64,000 nt of DNA, from the NCBI GenBank assembly GCA_963969595.1, contig OZ018409.1:43041282-43105281 (forward strand). Reading direction: 5' to 3'. The notes under the pieces are model-generated. The model made no database searches, was not told where the DNA came from, and saw only the letters and a program-made list of their open reading frames with translations. Shown here in pieces: positions 47,314-59,481 of the stretch. The position numbers were made by a program, and so were the translations under genes. This DNA is from Neckera pumila. Its lineage: Eukaryota; Streptophyta; Bryopsida; Hypnales; Neckeraceae. Numbering within the stretch: position 1 is the first letter of the stretch; each line of letters begins with the position of its first letter.

Positions 47314-48993
47314 TGCTCGATCCCTGTGTCTGATAGTGTAGTGCAATGTAATGTAATGTAATATTGTTGATGCTCGATCCTAGTGTATCCTAGTGTAATG
47401 TGACGTTGTTGCTTACAATCTTTTGTGTTTAGATGTGCACTGGAATCTAGCCTGTACAAATTCATCTGTTATCCCTTCATTGGCATTTCTCTTTCTGTTG
47501 AGAGAGCAATTGTCTTTGAGGAAATTGGTCAGAGATCCACCTTGAAACCCGTAGATGCGCATTGTCATCTAGTCTGTACAACTACATCTCTGATTTCTCT
47601 ATAAAGGTTTGTTGAAAGATCATTAGATTCGTCTTTGAGGGAATGAGTCGGGGATATAGGGCCAAGGCCTTTGAAATTTATACTGGACTTGCCTTCTACA
47701 ATTGTAAGACGGTCCATATTGTTTGAACTTTTAACCCCTAAATGCGCAAGGCCTTTTTGAGCTTCTAGGAATTTGCTCTAAATTGAACAAAAAGTTTCAA
47801 CATTTTGATAAGTTGTATCAAATTTTTTTAATTTGTAACCATACAAATTCAAACTAGGCATGATGAAGATCACATTAGAAAAGAAAAGAAAAGTTTTAAC
47901 ACCCTCGTGATCAAACAATACAATCTTTCAATCCATAAGTGATTCAAAGTCTTTCAATCTTCTTATCACATGACTAATCTGAAAAGTTGGTCACCAAAAA
48001 AATATGAAGTTAAAGGGCCTAACATGCATAATCCCAATCAATTTATGGGTTCTAAAAATCTACTTTATGATTTTTTTAAATAAATTTCTAATGTGATTTT
48101 TTCTCCAAGATCTAGTGAATTTGAGGCTCATTCCAAGAGCCCTCAACACTATGAAAAGTCAAGATTGCAATGGACACCTTTGCATAAAAAAATTGAATAA
48201 AAAAATCGTAATCAATCATTTTCAAAATTGGATTTTTGATGCTAAAGCTGCGACTTCAAAAAGAATTTTTCAACACTATAAAATACTAAAAATAGCATCT
48301 TGGTTGAGTTTATTTAACTTCAAGGAATTGTTGGCACAAAAATTGGTGCCGCGGGCATTTTGGTGTTTAAATCATCACTCAAGTATTCTTTTAAATTAAA
48401 TTTATCCAATTTATTTTGTTTGACCTTTTGACAATTTCATGGTTTTTAGTACAGTTGGGTGTTCAAAACAATGATTGAATCTCGTTTGAATTTTGGTGGC
48501 AGTCTACCAGGATTGCACCTTCTAGTCATAAGAGGCCTCAAAAATTTGAATTCCATGCGCTCTACAGTGCTCCAAAGAAAAGTCTTTAGTGCACCTTATC
48601 TAGAAATTTTGTAACAATGTTCTACCATCATCAGATTTTATTTTTTTGAATGAAATCATTATTTTTTCATAATTTGAACATCAAAGAATCTATTTCGTAA
48701 TATCTTCCAATAACTTGTTTTTTCCATAAGTTTTGAAGATTTTTTTGTATGGCTTAATTTGCAAAAATTCTAAGTATTCTTAATGCTATTCCCATTAAAA
48801 ATTTAATCCAAAAGTTCATAATTTTGGAAGGATTACTTCCATAACGGTGGCACAATTTTAGAAAGTGAGATTACCTCTATGTGGCACAATATTAGAAAGT
48901 GTTTTCTGCAACAAATCAAACTGAATAACATAAAGTAAAGTACATAAAATAATATTTATGCATCAATCAAGGTATAGGATTTTAGTATTACAA
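47314..48993. other. Acylphosphatase 3' flank and AT-rich spacer
   Basis: The first few hundred bases should be 3' UTR. At 47731 a TTAA is followed by CCCCTAAATGCGCAAGGCC, resembling one terminus of the TTAA element family; no matching right end was found, so at most a truncated copy. The remainder is AT-rich and featureless. Confidence 0.4.
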
Positions 48994-49709
48994 CTAGCAG
49001 CTGGCGCTTGCTATACTATGCATTCATCATTAGAATTTTTTTAGAATTTTTATGTATTAGATAAAATGCAGAACAAAAATTTCAGTAAATCTTCAAATAA
49101 AAATTACTAAAATCTTTTTATCATTTTGTTTATAAGTAAGCATATATTGAAATGTGCAATAGAAATTTATTGAATGATGAATGAAATATATGCAATGGTG
49201 AATACTGTAAAAGATACACATATATTGTAATGCATTCAAAAGTTGACTCAATTGTTACAAACAATGGCAACCCCAAAACTTGGTGAATTGTAAGAGAAAA
49301 AATTGTAAATTTCATAAACTTCATGAACAACTTAATTGTTATGAAATCCAAAATTGCTTCAATTGAATAAATTTCTCAAATAATTTGGTAGTAGCAATAG
49401 AATTTTGAAATTATAAAAGCTGTAAAAAGGATATTAAGTAGGTGATTGCAAACTACTACTCTATTTCTGTAATATAACATTGTGTGCAAATATTATTTTT
49501 ATGTATGCATGATTGAGATTATTTGTACAAAATATTAAAATGAATTATTTCAAAGACTTCTTGAAATCATTATCATGCATTCTATTCAAATATATCAAAA
49601 TTTTACGAATATGTGATACAATGAATGCGTAGCATAGCAAGCATGAGCCCCTCTTATTAATGGTAGCATTTGTAATATTACAGAGGGAGTAATGATTTTA
49701 GTAGTATGA
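48994..49709 (-). mobile_element. Non-autonomous Helitron/Helentron-like element, copy 3 (716 bp, inverted)
   Basis: Read on the minus strand it begins TCATACTACTAAAATCA and ends GCCAGCTGCTAG, flanked by A and T. It carries the family's subterminal inverted repeat and interior. Confidence 0.83.
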
Positions 49710-50389
49710 TAAAGTACCCTAAATTGCCAACAAGAGCAAATTATCTTGAAAAATTGAATTTGAGTATATAGATTGACACTGATTCCAACAAATGCTAGAT
49801 TACTTTAAAACTTGTAAATATTATATTCTATAATGATACAGTCTAGTTCAATAAATTTTAATTTTTTATTCATCCATTTATAAAAGAAAGTTTGAAAAGC
49901 ATCAATGTGAGGGCATCAAAGTAAACTTCTATATTTAGGAATAAAAGTGAACATTTATAAAAAAAGGACAAATTTGTAAGAAGTTAGAAATGATTGACTT
50001 CACCAACAAACCAAAAATAATCATTCTTTATATTGAAAAAAAATACTAAAACAAAAAATTTGAGTTGATATCAATATTTAATCAATTCAAGGTACTTAGA
50101 CATGAATACATTATCCCAAAAATAAAACTTGATTAGTGAATGCATTTAGAATGTTATATTCTATATTATTGCTAAAATAAAATGGCGTGATTTATATTAG
50201 GTGAAGGAGCTACATGTATTTTATACAATATAAAATATGAAGTCTTGTAAATATTCATTTTTAATTTGACTTGTATTTGTGTAAATTTTACATTTTACCA
50301 TACAAATACACTCAATTATGATAATGAAGTCAAATTTAATAGTATGAATACCAACAATGACACAATGTATCCAAAAGATATAAATAGCT
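49710..50389. other. AT-rich spacer
   Basis: No feature identified. The small open frames here have AT-driven composition only. Confidence 0.4.
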
Positions 50390-51300
50390 CTACCCAAGAC
50401 CAAAAGCACCCTTCAAAATGTGGAAAAATCAAAAAACCTACACTTGTTGATTTGCATATGAAAATAATGCCCCCCTTCCAATGTCGTTGATATGCATTAT
50501 TGGGGAAAAAAATTATCGCCGTTGATTGCGTCATTCTGAAAGACCATCATAGCCGTCAATATTAATTTTATGGATATGATATGAATATGATACAACTGTT
50601 CATAGAATATGATATATAGAATACGATACACAAAATACAATATCCATACCTTAAGTTTGTTTGTTTGTTTGTTTTGTTTTGTTTTGTTTTGTTTGTTACA
50701 TTGAGATCTCCCGGACCGTGCGTCCCCCGGTTGCGTGCTTGGTAAGCTCTCGGCGAGGAGGGATGCATGGGCTTGGTTTTGTGGCGTTTGGAGTTATAGT
50801 GTAGAAGTTATTGAATTTTGAAGTATTTATAGATCAAAAAAATTAGAAAATTACTTTTAATTTGATTTTGGTCGCATTCTTGGTATCATTGGAAAGCTCT
50901 TGGCGAAGAGGGATGGACAAGCTTTGTTTCGTGGCATTTGGGATGATGATGTGAAAGATATTGAATTTCAAAGTTTTTACTATGCTTTTGTTGTGGCAAC
51001 AACACAGGGTACACTATATAGAATACAATATACAAAATACAATATATGGAATATATATGGAAAGTATATATGGTATTCTAGTATGATACAATGTGCATAT
51101 ATGGATATTGATATATGATATTGAATACTAATACTAACGACATGTATTGTGTCGATATTCCATATTGATTGCAATCACAATAACTTCCAAAAAAATATAA
51201 ATATGGGATAAAGGGGTTGTAAAATATATTTCACAAGTACAATAAAATAATTCATTCATTTTACAAGTGAATTAATTAATTGGCTCAATGTGCTCAAAAG
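50390..51300. repeat. Diverged repeat block related to 56262-56570 and 53350-53560
   Basis: The left part (about 50390-50640) matches about 56262-56500 (shared CCAAGACCAAAA, TTTGCATTATTGGG and TTGATTGC blocks). The right part (about 51120-51300) matches 53370-53540 and 58210-58390 (shared AACTTCCAAAAAA, AATTCATTCATT and AAGTGAATTAATTAATT). Inside is a direct repeat of about 145 bases: the AAGCTCT(C/T)GGCGA(G/A)GAGGGATG block occurs at about 50743 and 50894. Confidence 0.7.
50656..50697. repeat. GTTT/GTTTT microsatellite
   Basis: A run of GTTT then GTTTT units, directly before a short GC-rich patch (50705-50765) that stands out in AT-rich surroundings. Confidence 0.85.
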
Positions 51301-51489
51301 ACAAACAAAATATTGAGTGTGTCCACTTTTGCCTTTTTCTTTGATCCAATGCATTGCTCCAAAATAAACCTTTATAGTAACCTTTTGCATTATCTTAGAA
51401 GAAATAATGAGACATGGTGTAGGAAGCAAAATTACGTTATATATTGTATTACAAGTGATGGAGTAATACTAAGAGCTTCAAGAATAATT

Positions 51490-52030
51490 GCAACTGGCAG
51501 TATTACCTTTCGCACTATGAGGCAACATTACCTTTTGCATTTTGTGTCAATAGGCAAAATTACTTTTTGCATTATGTCAAGGTTGTGAAGAACATGAAAA
51601 CCTCAAGAGATGGGGCTTGAAAAACACAACAATGTTAGGATTTAGGAATAGTGGGTAGTGGGACAATGTTAGAAGTAATGGGGTAGTGGGATTGGGACAA
51701 TGTCAAGAGCAAGTGGGATGATGGGACAATGTCATGGGATAGTAGGACAATGTTAGGAGCAATGGGACAATGGAACGTATTGGGACAATGATAGGAGCAA
51801 GTGGGATAGTGTCAAGAGCAAGCGGGACAATGGATGATGTAGGATAGTTGTACAAAGCATAATTACCTTTCGCATTTTGGCATGAGCAAGTGGATAATGG
51901 GGTTATAGGATAGGTGCAAAAAATATAATCACCTTCTACATTTTGGCAAAAAAGAAAGAGGCAATGGAGCTATAAGCCAGTTGTAAAAAGCATAATTACC
52001 TTTTGCATTTTGGTAGGAATAGTCAAGTAT
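51490..52030. repeat. Complex tandem repeats: GGGACAATG minisatellite and AATTACCTTTTGCATTTTG units
   Basis: From about 51640 to 51840 the motif GGGACAATG with GAGCAAGTGGGAT variants recurs many times. It is bracketed by units containing AATTACCTTTTGCATTTTG (about 51500-51600, 51865, 51930 and 52000). Non-coding. Confidence 0.75.
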
Positions 52031-53349
52031 GTAGAACAAGAGGTGGAAGTACAATTGTAAAGACATTCCCACAAAGAATCTTGTAGGCTTTGTGGGAGGT
52101 TCTTTCATCTCTTGAGAGTGTCAACTTCAAAGGAAAACATGACAATCAAGCAAACTTTATAGTTTTGATTCCCTTTACACTGAGGCCTTAAAGTTATTCA
52201 TTGACAAGACCCCACTTGCAAAATGGTGCAAAATGGAGCACCATCCATTATTAGCAATCTATTGATACAGCTCTTGGACCTTGTTACATGCATCTATAAT
52301 CATTATTTATTGCATTTTACCAAAAACTAATTGAGATTGGGATGAGGGAATGATATAGGATTTTTTGCACTGAAAAAAGAAGGCAAGTGGAGTAAAATTA
52401 AGTGAATAACTTCAACACAAAAATGAAGAGGTTTTTGTCTTCATTGAATAGTGAGAGAAAACTTAGGGTTTTTTGCCTATAAATAATAAAAAACTAGCAA
52501 TCAATTAAACTCTTTTTGGTCCAAATAAAATGGGTTTGAGTTTTGTCTTTTGGTTTTATTTTCACCAATGAAAATTCAGAAGCATGAGGCATGTGAGGCA
52601 AGTATTTGTATTTCGAGTCCATAATCTTCAATTTGAAGCTAAATTCAAGATAATGCACAAAGAGAGATGAAACACACATTTGTACCATTTTGTATCTAAT
52701 CCTCTTTGTACCTAATTCCTCTTTGCACAAAAGTAACTAAAGATCTAAAACGCAAGACCTAAAATGCAATTAATCAAAAAGACAGCCCAATTTGATTTAT
52801 TTGCATGCAATCACATATTGAAATCATTACAAAGAAGTATTTAACTTGAATAATAATTTAATTGCAATCTTGTATTAAAAAAACTATGGACCATATAGAA
52901 TAAAATAATCATGCATATCTTGCATAAAAATTTGAAGTCAATTAGCAATATAATGCAAATAAATAGTCAATAATCACTATTCTTAAAGAATAATGACATG
53001 AAATAGTACAATTATATTTTTTGCAATCACTACTTGACTTGTCTTCAAACTACTTATCACTGTACTTTGAAAATAGAGAAAAAACTAGTTGGTTATGGCT
53101 ATTTTTGTGAATTGACCTTGAAAATTCTTGAAAAATTTCAAACATCATTTTATTTGATATATAATAAACACTTCTAGAATTTGTTCAAAATTCTCTTTAT
53201 TTGGTTAAAACAAAAATTTCCCACATTGTAGCCCAAAGCTCTTCACAGCACCTTCCTATGTCAATATTTCCTTGGTCAAATTAATAAATATGTCAAAGTT
53301 TTTGAATAAAAGAGGTGATTAGGTTGAATTTTTTGTAGGAAATTTAAAT
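52031..53349. other. AT-rich spacer
   Basis: No gene or delimited element seen. Confidence 0.4.
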
Positions 53350-55375
53350 TGAACATTTTTAATATGGGATACGGAGTACTAATATTGACAACATGCACTA
53401 CATCCTATATTGATTGCAATCATAGAAACTTCCAAAAAATATAAATGTGGAGTGGGAGGTATAAAATGTATTTTACAAGTACAGTTAAATAATTCATTCA
53501 TTACATAAGTGAATTAATTAATTAGCAGGTGTAGGAGTTTGTCACACAATGTGCTTAAAAGATACAAACATCTCCAACAATCAATAGCAAAAATACGCTT
53601 TAAGAATTGGTTTTCTTAATCCTTTAGAAGTTAAATTGTTTTTTTGACACTAATTTCTTTATTCTTTATTTCAAAAGGTCCTTGTATCCAACAATTTAAT
53701 GTGATTTGATCAAACTAAATTGTGCATAAGCGAGTACAATCCTATATTATATTTTTCTCTCAACAACAAAAAAAAGTAGAGAAAACTAACAAGGTCAAAC
53801 TTGGTTAAATAGGGAAGGGTCCAATTTAAATCTTTTTATGAAATTCTTCATGAAATTTTGCATTTTTTTTTATCTTTGTCAGTCTAAGTCCTTATCTTCT
53901 TGTCCAATGTGTCCAACGACTTATTCCTTCCTTTATGTCCTATGTATGTCCAAATCCTTATCCTCTCCTTTATGTCCCGCGTATCTGTCCAGTTCCTTAT
54001 CCTCTCCATTCTTGTCCCGCGTGTCTGTCCAAGTCCTTATCCTCTCCATTCTTGTCCCGCGTGTCTATCCAAGTCCTTATTCTCTCCTTTTTGTTCCACG
54101 TGTCCGTTTAAGTCCTTAATCCTCTCCTTTCTATCCCGCGTGTCTGCCGAAGATCTTATTCTCTCCTTCTTGTCCCACGTGTCCGTCCAAGTCCTTATTG
54201 TCTCCTTTATGTCCCGTGTCTGTCCAACTCTTCATCCTTTCCTTTATGTCTTGCGTGTCCGTCCAAATCCTTATCGTTGTCTTTTTGTCCTCTGTCTGTC
54301 CAAATCCTTCATATCTTCCTAATGCAACATCTGATTCACTTCGATGAACATCTCTTTTAATCTACTTCAATTATAATTAATAGAATTTAAATAATATTTT
54401 ATACTTAAAAATCACAATAATTTGAATTTTCCTTCTAAAATTCTAAAAATTATCTTATATAGAAAAATTATTTGTTTACATATGAAAAATATCAAATTAT
54501 ATGTACCAATTATACTAAAGCTAAATTTAATTTGATATTGTTAATTTGAATTAGAAGTCATTACCAAGTGTGTTTTAGGCATAAAAAAAATACTTGAGAA
54601 AATTTTGTTATATTTTTCATTGCTAATTATACAATATCTTGTGTCAAATTTGTAAAGAAATTTTTAATTAATTGGATTGGTTTTGTTGCATTCGACAATT
54701 TAATTTTCAGTTGTTGATATAAAAATTATAAAACAAATAAATTTCCAAAAAACTAATAGAGATTTTTACATTTATATATAACAAATAGTCTCATATTAAA
54801 AATATAGAAATGAAACTCAATATACTATTTAAACACTAAATTATGCTTGAAAATGGTTTTTGACCACATAGCTATGGAATTGGTCTTTCATAGGGGGCCT
54901 TTGGCCAACCAACCCTACCATTTCATCTTGATGATTGCAAAGAAACTTCAAAGTGACAATTTAACTAAGTGCATTTTTTGGTACATGGAATTGAAGCTTG
55001 GTCTTGAGGGGTTCCGTTTCGCCAACCAACTCTACTATTCAGGCGTGAAGATTGGAAAACCACTTAAAAGTATAATTTATATGCATAGTTTAGATATAAA
55101 ATTGGGGCTTAGTCTTCAAGGTTTTGTTTGACAACTAATCCTATTATTTAGGCTTAAAGATTGACCCCCCCTGTTGACAGTAGGATTTAAGTGCATTCTT
55201 AAGGGTATAAAATTGGAGCTCACAACAAATTCTTCAAGAGCTTATTGTGAACTCACTCACCAATGCGTACTCTTTTTAGTTACATCATTTTCCATCCAAA
55301 AATAGGGGTCTACTTTCCATAGGGGTGGGTACTTTCTATAGGGGTGGATTTAAAGAGTATTTAAAGAAACTTTTG
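53350..55375. repeat. Segmental duplication, copy 1
   Basis: Collinear with 58189-59358. The shared parts are the left arm (53350-53880 with 58189-58705), the minisatellite and the right arm (about 54975-55375 with 58976-59358, e.g. TTGGTACATGGAATTGAAGC and ATTTTCCATCCAAAAATAGG). About 600 bases (roughly 54370-54975) are absent from the second copy. Confidence 0.85.
53880..54312. repeat. CT-rich minisatellite, unit about 41 bp, about 10 copies
   Basis: Imperfect tandem units of the form TCCTTATCCTCTCCTTTATG followed by TCCCGCGTGTCTGTCCAAG. Open frames through it are artefacts of the repeat. Confidence 0.9.
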
Positions 55376-56261
55376 AAATTTTATAAACAATCATATTTAG
55401 GATTATGGGATTATAAATTCACAAGCAAAAATCTAAAAAAATCTCAATACAATTTAATTTAAAAAAAATTAATTAATTCCAAAATTTATTTTTGGATACA
55501 AGTTATTACAATAGTAGATCCAACTAAATAAGTGTAATTCAATTCAAAGTTTAAGTTCTAGAAATTTCATTTATATATGAATACCAATCTAATCTTCAAA
55601 AGTTCATTATGTAATGCATGTTATTTATTTAAGAACCAAAGGGTGTTTAGATATGTTATTAATTGTGATTTACAGCAATTTAGAAAATCAATTTCTAGAG
55701 GCTAAACTAATTTTCTAGTAGATGCATAACATTGTTCACATTATCTATTTCCACAAAAGAATATTCTTTTTTGGAATGTGGTGGTCTAACCTCCCTGATT
55801 GACATACAAAAGGCTTTCTTATTGTAAATGAAAGTTCTTTCTTATAATGAGGTGGCTTGACCTCAACTAACATATAAGAGGCTTCTTTGTACAAATAAAC
55901 ATTCTATCCTAAGACAAAGTGGCTTCCTTCACTGACATATAAGAAAGTTCCTTGCTGTAAATGAATGTCTTTTTCTAGGATGAGGTAGTTGACATGTTCA
56001 ACTAACATACAAGAGGCTTTTTTAATGTGAAGGAATGCTCTTTTCTAAGATGAGGTGGTTGACGTCCTTGACTGATATACAAGAGGCTTTCTTGATGTGA
56101 AAGAATGTTCTTTCCTAAAACGAGATGGCTTATATTTGGAGCATCTTAAATGTTTAAATGATCAAAATGGCTACTTTAACATTCTTAGAATTCAAAGCAA
56201 ATCATTCAAGAATTGAAATTTAAAGAAGTGGCATTATAATATATCAAAAAGATGCAAACAA
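55376..56261. other. AT-rich spacer with imperfect repeats
   Basis: From about 55770 to 56130 a roughly 75-base motif recurs imperfectly (GACATACAAGAGGCTTTCTT with variants, followed by ATGAGGTGGTTGAC-like blocks). No gene seen. Confidence 0.55.
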
Positions 56262-56888
56262 CTTTGTCCAAGACCAAAATCACCCTTGCAATGTGAAAAA
56301 GCCCGCGTTGTTGATCTGCATATAAATAAAAAAATGTCCCTCCTTCTAATGCCATAGATTTGCATTATTGGGAAAAAAATTGTTGCTATTGATTGCATTG
56401 TCCTGAGAGACGATCATGGCTATTGAGATTAGGATTTACGGATATAATACAAATATTTACGGAATACAATATATGGAATATAATAAATTAAAATGCAATA
56501 CATGGAATACATATGGATAATATATACGATATATTAGTATGATACAAAGTACCATACATACATGGATATTAATTTCAAAGAAAGTGATTTTAAAGAAGTT
56601 TTTTGAGAACAAACCCTAAAAGATCATATCATTTTTTGAAAACATAGCAATTTTGGACAACTTACTATTATCAAAATTTTTCTTTTTTTTTTGTGAAATT
56701 TTCACACAAGATGTGCCCAAGGAATAGCTTTAAGGTCCAACAATTTTCATAAGTTATGATTACATAGTTAAAAAGTTATTGCATTATATGTCATTTTCAT
56801 TGGTCGGAGGGCAGCTTGGGCAGCTCAAAAAACTTCTTCAAAAAACACTTTTTAAAAAAAATAAAAATGTAAATCGGTTCTTTAGATT

Positions 56889-56900
56889 TATATATATATA

Positions 56901-56961
<61 letters not shown>
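56889..56961. repeat. TA dinucleotide microsatellite
   Basis: About 73 bases of TA with one TTTA interruption. A 71-codon open frame across it is meaningless. Confidence 0.95.
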
Positions 56962-56964
<3 letters not shown>

Positions 56965-57165
56965 GGAAACTTTGAATCATTCCATTTGAATTAATGAATC
57001 AAAACTTACGAGGATTCTTAGTTTGAAGGTAGTTATGAAATCTCTATTCTAAAATAAACTTATTCCTTTCTTTAATTTAGTTTCCATTATTTTTGAAAAA
57101 AATAAAAATATTGGATATAGATTGTTTATTACAAAATTACAACCGTTGGGATTGGCATTTTTCAA

Positions 57166-57749
57166 TCATACTACTAAAATCATAACTCCCTCTGTAATAT
57201 CACAAATACTATCGTTAATAATAGGGGCTCATACTTACTATGCTATGCATTCATTGTATCACATATTAGTAAAATTTTCATATATTTGAATAGAATGCAT
57301 GATAATGATTTCAAGAAGTCTTTGAAATAATTAATTTTAATATTTTGTAAAAATATTTTCAATCATGCATACATAAAAATAATATTTTCACACAATGTTA
57401 TATTACAGAAATAGAATAGTAGTTTGCAATCACCTTTGTAATATCACTTTTACAACTTTCATAATTTCAAAATTCTATTGCTACTACCAAAGTATTTTTA
57501 TTCAATTGAAGCGACTTTGGATTTCACAACAATTACAGTATTCACCATTGCATATATTTCATTCATCATTCAATAAATTTCTATTGTACATTTCAACATA
57601 AACTTACTTATAAACAAAATTATACAAAGATTTTAGTAATTTTTATTTGAAGATTTACTGAAATTTTTATTCTACATTTTATCTAATACATAAAAATTCT
57701 AATAAAATTCTAATGATGAATGCGTAGCATAGCAAGCGCCAACTGCTAG
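57166..57749 (+). mobile_element. Non-autonomous Helitron/Helentron-like element, copy 4 (584 bp, internally deleted)
   Basis: TC...CTAG between A and T, same family as 23364-24078 but lacking about 130 internal bases. It sits inside TTAA element copy D. Joining the flanks across it gives TTTTTCAATTCTATATC, which aligns with the uninterrupted copy C (TTTTTCAACTCCATAAC on its minus strand), so the insertion site is resolved to one A/T step with no duplication. Confidence 0.85.
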
Positions 57750-58188
57750 TTCTATATCTAAGTTCTTAACAATTTAGTGTTTTGAATCATTCTCTACTTC
57801 TTTCTATTTACTATTTTTTCCCTATATGTTTTACAATTTCAAATGATTTGAGATTTTCAAGCATGTAGGACAACCTGCCTTGAAGAATGAATCCAAAAGT
57901 AGCCACTATTTTAAACTTTTTTTCATACAAATGTGACCTTGTGAAGTGCAATTGCCCAGATTTTTGCAGGGACAAGAAAAGGATTTTTGTCAATTCAAAC
58001 GCTATTATCTTGCAATCCACAAGGTGAAAATTTCTGAATTTTTTTCCACAACATCTTGAACTTGTGTACTACAAGATCCTATAGTTACATTTTTCCAAAA
58101 AAGTTTTTTTTTCAAAATTTGGTACTTGTATTAGAAATGGCAATATTGGAGCAATTTTGGTGAAAACATAGTCTCTCACCTTTAGGGA

Positions 58189-59358
58189 TTAATATGGGAT
58201 ATAGAATACTACCATTGACAATATATACTATATTCCATATTCATTGTCATCATAGGAACTTCCAAAAAATATAAATGTGGAGTGGGAAGTATAAAATGTA
58301 TTTTACAAGTACAGTTAAATAATTCATTCATTACATAAGTGAATTAATTAATTAGTAGAAATAAGAGTTTGTCACAATGCAATGTGCTTAAAAGACACAA
58401 ACATCTCCAACAATTATTTGCAAAAATAAGCACTAAGAATTGATTTTCTTGGACCTTTAGAAGTTAAGTCGTTTTTTTTGTACTAATTTCTTTATTCTTT
58501 TATTTCAAAAGGTCCTTGCATCCAATAATTTAATGTGATTGACCAAACTAAATTGTACATAACCAAGTACAATCTAGTATTGTATTTTTCTCTCAACAAC
58601 ACAAAAAAGTAGAGAAAGCAAGGTCAGACTTGGTTAAATAGGAAAGGGTCCAATTTAGATCTTTTTATGAAACTCTTCACGAAACTTTGCATTTTTTTAT
58701 CTTTGTCCCTTTATGTCCTTATCCTCTTGTCTTGTGTATCTGTTCAAGTCTTTCTCTTCTCTTTTATGTCCTGGTGTCCGTCCAAGTCCTTATCCTCTCC
58801 CTTTATGTCCTGTCATGTCCGTCCAAGTTCTTATCCTTTTGTTTATGTCCCGCATGTCCGTCCAAGTTCTTATCATCGTCCTTTTGTCCTTTGTTTGTCC
58901 AGATCCTTAATATCTTCCTCATGCAACTTTTGACTCACTTCAATGAATATCTCTTCTAATCTACTTCAGTTATAATTTGGTACATGGAATTGAAGCTTGG
59001 TCTTGACGGATTCTGTTTCGCCAATCAACTCTACTATTTAGGCTTGAAGATTGGAAAACCACTCAAAAGTATAATTTATGTGCATAGTTTAGGTATAAAA
59101 TTGGGACTTAGTCTTCAGGGTTCTGTTTGACCAACTAATCCTACTACTTAGGCTTGAAGATTGAAAACTCCTCTTAGACAGTAGGATTTAAGTGCACTCT
59201 TAAGGTTATAAAATTGGAGCTCACAACAAAACAAAATCCCTTAACCTCACTCACCAATGCATATTCTTTTATGTTACATCATTTTCCATCCAAAAATAGG
59301 GGTCTACTTTCCAATAAGGGTGGATACTTTCTATAGGGGTGGGTTTAAGGAGTATTTA
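58189..59358. repeat. Segmental duplication, copy 2
   Basis: Direct repeat of 53350-55375 with an internal deletion of about 600 bases. Its right end lies only about 120 bases upstream of the tRNase Z start, so the duplication has brought repeat sequence close to that promoter. Confidence 0.85.
58705..58912. repeat. CT-rich minisatellite, shorter array
   Basis: About five units of the same 41-bp motif as at 53880-54312 (GTCCGTCCAAGTCCTTATCC). The array is roughly half as long as its duplicate. Confidence 0.88.
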
Positions 59359-59481
59359 GCTTAGCAAGCCTCACCATTAGCATTCCATTTTCGTCCACCT
59401 TGAAGCAGCAGCTGCTACTAGCGGCCTTCGTCGCTCGTCACTGTCGCTTGAGCTCTCATCGCCATCGCCGCAGCAGCTACA

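Larger units (their letters stand above)
56613..58188. mobile_element. TTAA-target MITE-like element, copy D, interrupted by a Helitron-like copy
   Basis: The left end ACCCTAAAAGATC (diverged) is preceded by ACAA. The right end CACCTTTAGGGA is followed by TTAA. The interior matches copy C in opposite orientation: CAACAATTTTCATAA, TGGGATTG(G/C)CATTTTTCAA and TTCTTAACAATTTAGT are shared. Copy 4 of the Helitron-like family (57166-57749) is inserted within it, and a TA microsatellite expanded in its left part. Confidence 0.75.

Noticed and set aside
53838..54322. Open frames of 93 and 140 codons with repeated CPS/PSPYPL-like peptides (also at 58667-58959)
   Set aside because: They are read-through of the 41-bp minisatellite in several frames; the peptide pattern follows the DNA repeat.
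56779..56994. 71-codon open frame ending in alternating tyrosine/isoleucine
   Set aside because: It is translation of the TA microsatellite.
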